Shown here piece after piece: positions 4,732-8,225 of a stretch of 8,225 nucleotides of DNA. The stretch comes from Polaribacter sp. (GTDB lineage Bacteria > Bacteroidota > Bacteroidia > Flavobacteriales > Flavobacteriaceae), in assembly GCA_030731695.1 (NCBI GenBank), contig JANQTK010000012.1:1-8225 (forward strand), read 5' to 3'. The translations under genes were made by a program, and so were the position numbers. The notes under the pieces were generated by a model that searched no databases, was not told where the DNA came from, and saw only the letters and a list, made by a program, of their open reading frames with translations. Each line of letters starts with the position of its first letter. The first letter of the stretch is position 1.

Positions 4732-7521
4732 ATGTGTAAAAAACTAACGTCATTTTCACTGTTTTTTTTAATTGTTTTTGTTACCTCAGCACAAACCAAC
4801 TATAAACATTATACCTCTTCAGATGGTTTGCAGCATGATGTAACCTACAATATGATTCAAGATTCTAAAGGCTATATTTGGATTGGGACAGATGATGGCC
4901 TGAGTAAATTTGATGGGAAAGATTTTAAAAATTATTCGTTAAAAGATGGTTTGACCTCAAATTATGTGATGGATGTTAAAGAACTTCCTGATGGGAATTT
5001 TGCCATCGCAACTTGGGGAGGAGGGTTGCATTTTTTAGAAAATGACACTATTTACAAAGCTCCAAGTTTTAAAGATGCAAATGTAAAGTCTTACGAAATT
5101 ACTTTTTTTGATAATAAAATATATACGGATTCAGGAGTTGAAATTGCTATTTATGATTTAAAAACAAAGCGTTTTCAATCTAAAGTATATGTAAAAAATG
5201 AGCAAAATTTTGTTGATGATTTAGAATTAGATATTGAATATCATAAATTAAAACCTTTTATTATTAATAACAAGGTTTATTTACATAATCAAGAATTATC
5301 AAACGATAATTTTAAAGGTGTCAAAGCGTTATCATCATCATTTAAATTACAGTCCGTTTTTCCGTTTTTGTCAGAATTTGAGATTTCATCTGCTTTAGAG
5401 ATCGAGGTAGATTCCTATGTTTTTGCAACGAAAACAACTCTTTTATTTTCTAATAAAAACAATATTCATAAAAAAATTATAATTCACGGAATTAAAGAAA
5501 ATGAGTTTGTCGTTAAAATTTTAAAAGCTCCCAATGAAAAAAATATTTTTTTGTTAGTTGTAAAAAATGAAAAGGGAGAAAAACGGCTCATTCAATTTAA
5601 TATTGAGACAAAAAAAACAATGGATTTTAGTCAAATAATTGGATTTAACACTACAATATCTGATGCCATTTTTGATTTTGAAAACAATCTATGGATTTCT
5701 ACTTTTGGTGACGGAATTTATTGTTTTTACTATTCCAATCCAACAATAAAAACAGTTTTAGAGGGCGCATATATTATTGATATTTTAAAAATAGACTCAA
5801 CAGTGTATGCTCAAACTTCCTCTAAATTGTATGTGTTTACAAAAGATAGTTTGACGGATAACCTGACAACGGATGGTTTTGCTAAACATTTATCGAATAT
5901 AAATAATAAAGTTACAGTGTCCTCTTTAAGAGCAAAACCTTCTAAAACGCCTAAATTTAATCTTGTAAGTGGTCGATTTTATAGCAAAACAAAAGGTGGA
6001 TTTATCAGGCAAGGAGACACACTTTTTATAAATCAAAAACAAGTTTTAATTAGTAATGAGTTATTTGTTAATCTTGTTGAAGAAAAGGAACATTCAATTC
6101 ATCTATATACAAATAAAGGGAGATGGATGTATGATTTAAAAAAAGAAACTTTTACTAGAGATTCACTTTTTCAAATAGGATTGCCATCAGAAAAAATAAA
6201 TGACGCTATTATAAAAGATAATACATATTATATTGCAACAGATAAAGGGTTGGTTATTAAAAACAAAGATTCTATATCTTTATATAACAATAAAACAGGC
6301 CTAAAAAATGAACGAATAAACTGTATTCTTTTAAAAGAAAATACAATTTATCTTGGAACGCAATCAGGATTATCAGTAATTAAGGATTCAAAAGTGTATC
6401 ACTTTTCAAAATCATTTGGTATTCAGTCTTTGGCAATTCATAAAATTATTGAGCTAAATAATCATTTATGGCTTGCGGGAAATAATGGGATTTCTATCGT
6501 AAATTTAAAAGATGTAAAAGCTACAAACCCTCCAAAAATTCATATTTCTCAAAACAACAAAAACTTTGTTTATGAGGTAATTACCTATCAAGATAGGAAT
6601 GCCATCAACGTTGAATATCAACTAAATAAAAATCAATGGCTTTCATTAAATCCTAATGAAAATAGTCTTGACTTTACCAATTTTGCTCCAAATAAGTATC
6701 AAATTCAATTTAGAGTTCAAAACAGTCATAGCGATTGGATGTACAGTTCTATTTTCAATTTTGAAATTAAACCTCCTTGGTATAAAGTATGGTGGATACT
6801 ACTGCTTTTATTTTTATGTTTTTCATCATTTATAGGTGTTGTTTTTTTAAGTAGATTAAAAGCTGTATCAAAAAGAAATGAGATTCTAAAAAATGAAATT
6901 TCTAAACGAATTTTAGCAGAAAGTGAACTTACAGAAGTAAGAGATACTATTGCAAGAGATTTTCATGACGATTTAGGAAATAAATTAGCTAGTATATCAT
7001 TGCTATCAGAGGTATTATCAACAAAAGTCAAAAAAGAAAATAGTAACATGATAATGACCATAAAAAATGATGCAGATTATTTATATAAAGGCACTAAAGA
7101 TTTTATTTTTTCATTGCAAGAAAAAAGCAATTATCTGGATGAGCTAAACATCTATCTTACAGATTTTGCCGAAGACTATTTATACCAATTTGGCGTTGAT
7201 TTAGAAGTTGAATCTACTATTAAAAGCAATATAAAATTACCCTATTATTGGAGTAAACAAATCATTTTTATTTTTAAAGAAGCCATCACAAATATTGTAA
7301 AACACGCAAATTCGAATTCAGTAAAGTTTATTTTCAATTGTAATGACACCCATTTAGAGATCAAACTCTCTGATGATGGCAAAGGATTTAAAGAAGGCGC
7401 AATACAAAGTAATGGTTTAAAAAACATGAAATCAAGAGCTAAAAAAATTGATTGTGAATTAAACATTACATCAATTCCAAAACAAGGCACAACAATTACG
7501 TTTTTAGGACAACTACCTTAA
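4732..7521 (+). CDS. Two-component sensor histidine kinase, Reg_prop/Y_Y_Y periplasmic sensor, NarX/HPK7-type kinase
   Basis: This is a 929-aa inner-membrane sensor kinase. Residues 1-20 form a signal peptide (cleavage after TSA, before Gln21). Residues 21 to about 600 contain Reg_prop-type beta-propeller blades, clearest at 31-73 (SKGYIWIGTDDGLSKFDG), 309-332 (NNLWISTFGDGIY) and 484-594. Residues about 605-680 are a Y_Y_Y domain (VEYQLNKNQWLSL, YQIQFRVQN...W). A single membrane segment follows at about 688-706. The HisKA_3 domain has the phospho-acceptor His745 in ARDFHDDLGNKLASIS. The HATPase_c domain has an N-box around Glu850-Asn860 (KEAITNIVKHAN), DDGKGF at 881-886 and GLKNMKSRA at 895-903. 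All catalytic motifs look intact. The large propeller should sense an extracytoplasmic ligand, as in Bacteroides glycan sensors, but the ligand is unknown. Its likely partner, the response regulator, begins 42 nt downstream. Confidence 0.93.
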   Translation: MCKKLTSFSLFFLIVFVTSAQTNYKHYTSSDGLQHDVTYNMIQDSKGYIWIGTDDGLSKFDGKDFKNYSLKDGLTSNYVMDVKELPDGNFAIATWGGGLHFLENDTIYKAPSFKDANVKSYEITFFDNKIYTDSGVEIAIYDLKTKRFQSKVYVKNEQNFVDDLELDIEYHKLKPFIINNKVYLHNQELSNDNFKGVKALSSSFKLQSVFPFLSEFEISSALEIEVDSYVFATKTTLLFSNKNNIHKKIIIHGIKENEFVVKILKAPNEKNIFLLVVKNEKGEKRLIQFNIETKKTMDFSQIIGFNTTISDAIFDFENNLWISTFGDGIYCFYYSNPTIKTVLEGAYIIDILKIDSTVYAQTSSKLYVFTKDSLTDNLTTDGFAKHLSNINNKVTVSSLRAKPSKTPKFNLVSGRFYSKTKGGFIRQGDTLFINQKQVLISNELFVNLVEEKEHSIHLYTNKGRWMYDLKKETFTRDSLFQIGLPSEKINDAIIKDNTYYIATDKGLVIKNKDSISLYNNKTGLKNERINCILLKENTIYLGTQSGLSVIKDSKVYHFSKSFGIQSLAIHKIIELNNHLWLAGNNGISIVNLKDVKATNPPKIHISQNNKNFVYEVITYQDRNAINVEYQLNKNQWLSLNPNENSLDFTNFAPNKYQIQFRVQNSHSDWMYSSIFNFEIKPPWYKVWWILLLLFLCFSSFIGVVFLSRLKAVSKRNEILKNEISKRILAESELTEVRDTIARDFHDDLGNKLASISLLSEVLSTKVKKENSNMIMTIKNDADYLYKGTKDFIFSLQEKSNYLDELNIYLTDFAEDYLYQFGVDLEVESTIKSNIKLPYYWSKQIIFIFKEAITNIVKHANSNSVKFIFNCNDTHLEIKLSDDGKGFKEGAIQSNGLKNMKSRAKKIDCELNITSIPKQGTTITFLGQLP

Positions 7522-7529
7522 AAGGGTGG
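7513..7529. promoter_or_regulatory. Putative operator, dyad copy 2, upstream of the response regulator
   Basis: The sequence is CTACCT-TAAAA-GGGTGG, a dyad overlapping the kinase stop codon and ending 22 nt before the regulator's -7 box. It has the same 5-nt A/T-rich spacer as the other two copies. Its position, where a -33 element would otherwise lie, fits an activator site for autoregulation. Alternatively the same bases (AACTACC with GGTGGTT, then TTTA) could form a weak terminator hairpin after the kinase gene. Confidence 0.45.
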
Positions 7530-7551
7530 TTTTATAATTCGTTTCATAAAG

Positions 7552-7559
7552 TATTTTTG
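7552..7559 (+). promoter_or_regulatory. -7 element of the response regulator promoter
   Basis: TATTTTTG matches the Bacteroidota -7 consensus TAnnTTTG fully, and the ATG follows 4 nt later. Transcription would begin at or next to the ATG at 7564, giving a leaderless mRNA. No TTG/TTTG occurs 17-23 nt upstream; the dyad at 7513-7529 lies just beyond, suggesting an activator-dependent promoter. Confidence 0.55.
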
Positions 7560-7563
7560 TAAT

Positions 7564-8181
7564 ATGAATAAAGTAGTCATCATTGAAGATAATGTTTCCT
7601 TAAGCATTGCATTAAAAGAAGTAATTAATGCTGCTGATAATTTTACAGTTATTCAAAGTTATCTAAATGCTGAAAATGCGATTATAAATTTTAAAGAAGA
7701 TAGCCCTGATATTGTTTTAATGGATATTGAGTTGCCAAAACTAAATGGTATTGAAGCTACAAAAAAACTAAAGGAAATTAAACCTTGTCTATTAGTTTTA
7801 GTAGTTACTGTGTATGAAGATTCTGAAACTGTTTTTGATGCCTTATGTGCTGGTGCTAGTGGTTATCTAACAAAAAATGCCAGTAGTACTCAAATAGTAA
7901 ATGCTTTAAACGAATTGGTTTCAGGAGGCGCACCAATGAGTATAAAAATTGCACGAATGGTTGTGAGTTCTTTTAAAAAAGAAACCCATGCTGATTTGTC
8001 TGAACGTGAAACAGAAGTATTAACGTTGTTATCAACAGGAAAAAGCTATAAAAGTATTGGAGAAGCACTTTTTATTAGCAGAAATACAATCAAATTTCAC
8101 ATAAAAAATATTTACGATAAATTGCAAGTAAACTCAAAAGAAGAGGCGCTTAAAAAAGCCAATGAACAAAGATTAATTTAA
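7564..8181 (+). CDS. NarL/FixJ-family (LuxR-type) response regulator
   Basis: This is a 205-aa cytosolic DNA-binding response regulator, full length for the family. The receiver domain (residues 1 to about 120) has the acidic pair Glu8-Asp9, the phospho-acceptor Asp54 in IVLMDIELPKLNG, Thr82 in LVVTVYED and Lys104 in GYLTKNA. The C-terminal GerE/LuxR helix-turn-helix (about 142-203) has the typical LSERETEVLTLLSTGKSYKSIGEALFISRNTIKFHIKNIY pattern (the stretch spans residues 145-184). It follows the HisKA_3 kinase by 42 nt, the usual pairing for this kinase class, so phosphotransfer from His745 to Asp54 is expected. It has its own -7 box directly before the ATG. Its target genes are not known; the repeated dyads around it are candidates for its binding sites. 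Confidence 0.93.
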   Translation: MNKVVIIEDNVSLSIALKEVINAADNFTVIQSYLNAENAIINFKEDSPDIVLMDIELPKLNGIEATKKLKEIKPCLLVLVVTVYEDSETVFDALCAGASGYLTKNASSTQIVNALNELVSGGAPMSIKIARMVVSSFKKETHADLSERETEVLTLLSTGKSYKSIGEALFISRNTIKFHIKNIYDKLQVNSKEEALKKANEQRLI

Positions 8182-8196
8182 TTCCAATTTAAAAAA

Positions 8197-8213
8197 CTAC
8201 CCTATTTGGGTAG
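8197..8213. promoter_or_regulatory. Putative operator, dyad copy 3 (perfect)
   Basis: The sequence is CTACCC-TATTT-GGGTAG, a perfect 6-bp inverted repeat with a 5-nt spacer, preceded by six A residues and starting 16 nt after the regulator stop codon. It could be an operator for a gene beginning beyond the window. Read on the minus strand it is also a short hairpin followed by six T residues, so it may be the terminator of a convergent gene. Confidence 0.5.
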
Positions 8214-8225
8214 ATGCTCCAGTTT

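Noticed and set aside
7245..7490. Minus-strand open frame inside the kinase ATPase domain
   Set aside because: It lies entirely antisense to conserved HATPase_c motifs.

Overview
The window looks like a chromosomal segment from a member of the Flavobacteriia (Bacteroidota). The DNA is strongly AT-rich and start codons lack Shine-Dalgarno sequences. Promoters follow the Bacteroidota pattern (TTG/TTTG at -33 and TAnnTTTG at -7). Two genes carry type IX secretion (T9SS) sorting domains, one of them the 'gliding motility-associated' C-terminal type, and the sensor kinase has a periplasmic Reg_prop/Y_Y_Y architecture. I cannot name a genus.

Left part, bases 1-1350, + strand, housekeeping-like: a 71-aa zinc-ribbon protein of the YpzJ/COG3478 type; a two-gene unit of a DUF2452 protein followed after 6 nt by folB (dihydroneopterin aldolase, folate synthesis); then tRNA-Cys(GCA) with its own promoter and a strong bidirectional intrinsic terminator. 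A promoter on the minus strand at the very left edge suggests a divergent gene outside the window.

Middle, bases 1354-4556, minus strand: a large secreted modular protein of 871 aa (signal peptide, L-type lectin-like domain, one Ig/PKD-like module, six tandem cysteine-paired repeats of about 66 aa, one further module, type B T9SS sorting domain). Downstream of it lies about 0.6 kb that is poorly resolved. It holds a 75-codon GTG-start ORF joining a hydrophobic leader directly to the second half of a type A T9SS sorting domain, preceded by a 4-nt-overlapping reading frame that lacks a good start. This reads most naturally as decayed or rearranged remnants of secreted-protein genes.

Right part, bases 4557-8225, + strand: a two-component system transcribed divergently from the adhesin. 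It consists of a 929-aa hybrid-length sensor (signal peptide, Reg_prop beta-propeller, Y_Y_Y domain, one membrane segment, HisKA_3 and HATPase_c) and a 205-aa NarL/FixJ-type response regulator with its own promoter.

The most interesting non-coding signal is a 17-bp dyad, CTACCY-N5-GGGTRG. It appears three times, in all three intergenic spaces touching the two-component genes: between adhesin and kinase, between kinase and regulator, and after the regulator. I propose it as the operator of this response regulator, possibly controlling its own operon, the divergent adhesin and an unseen gene to the right. A terminator-hairpin reading of some copies is a real alternative.
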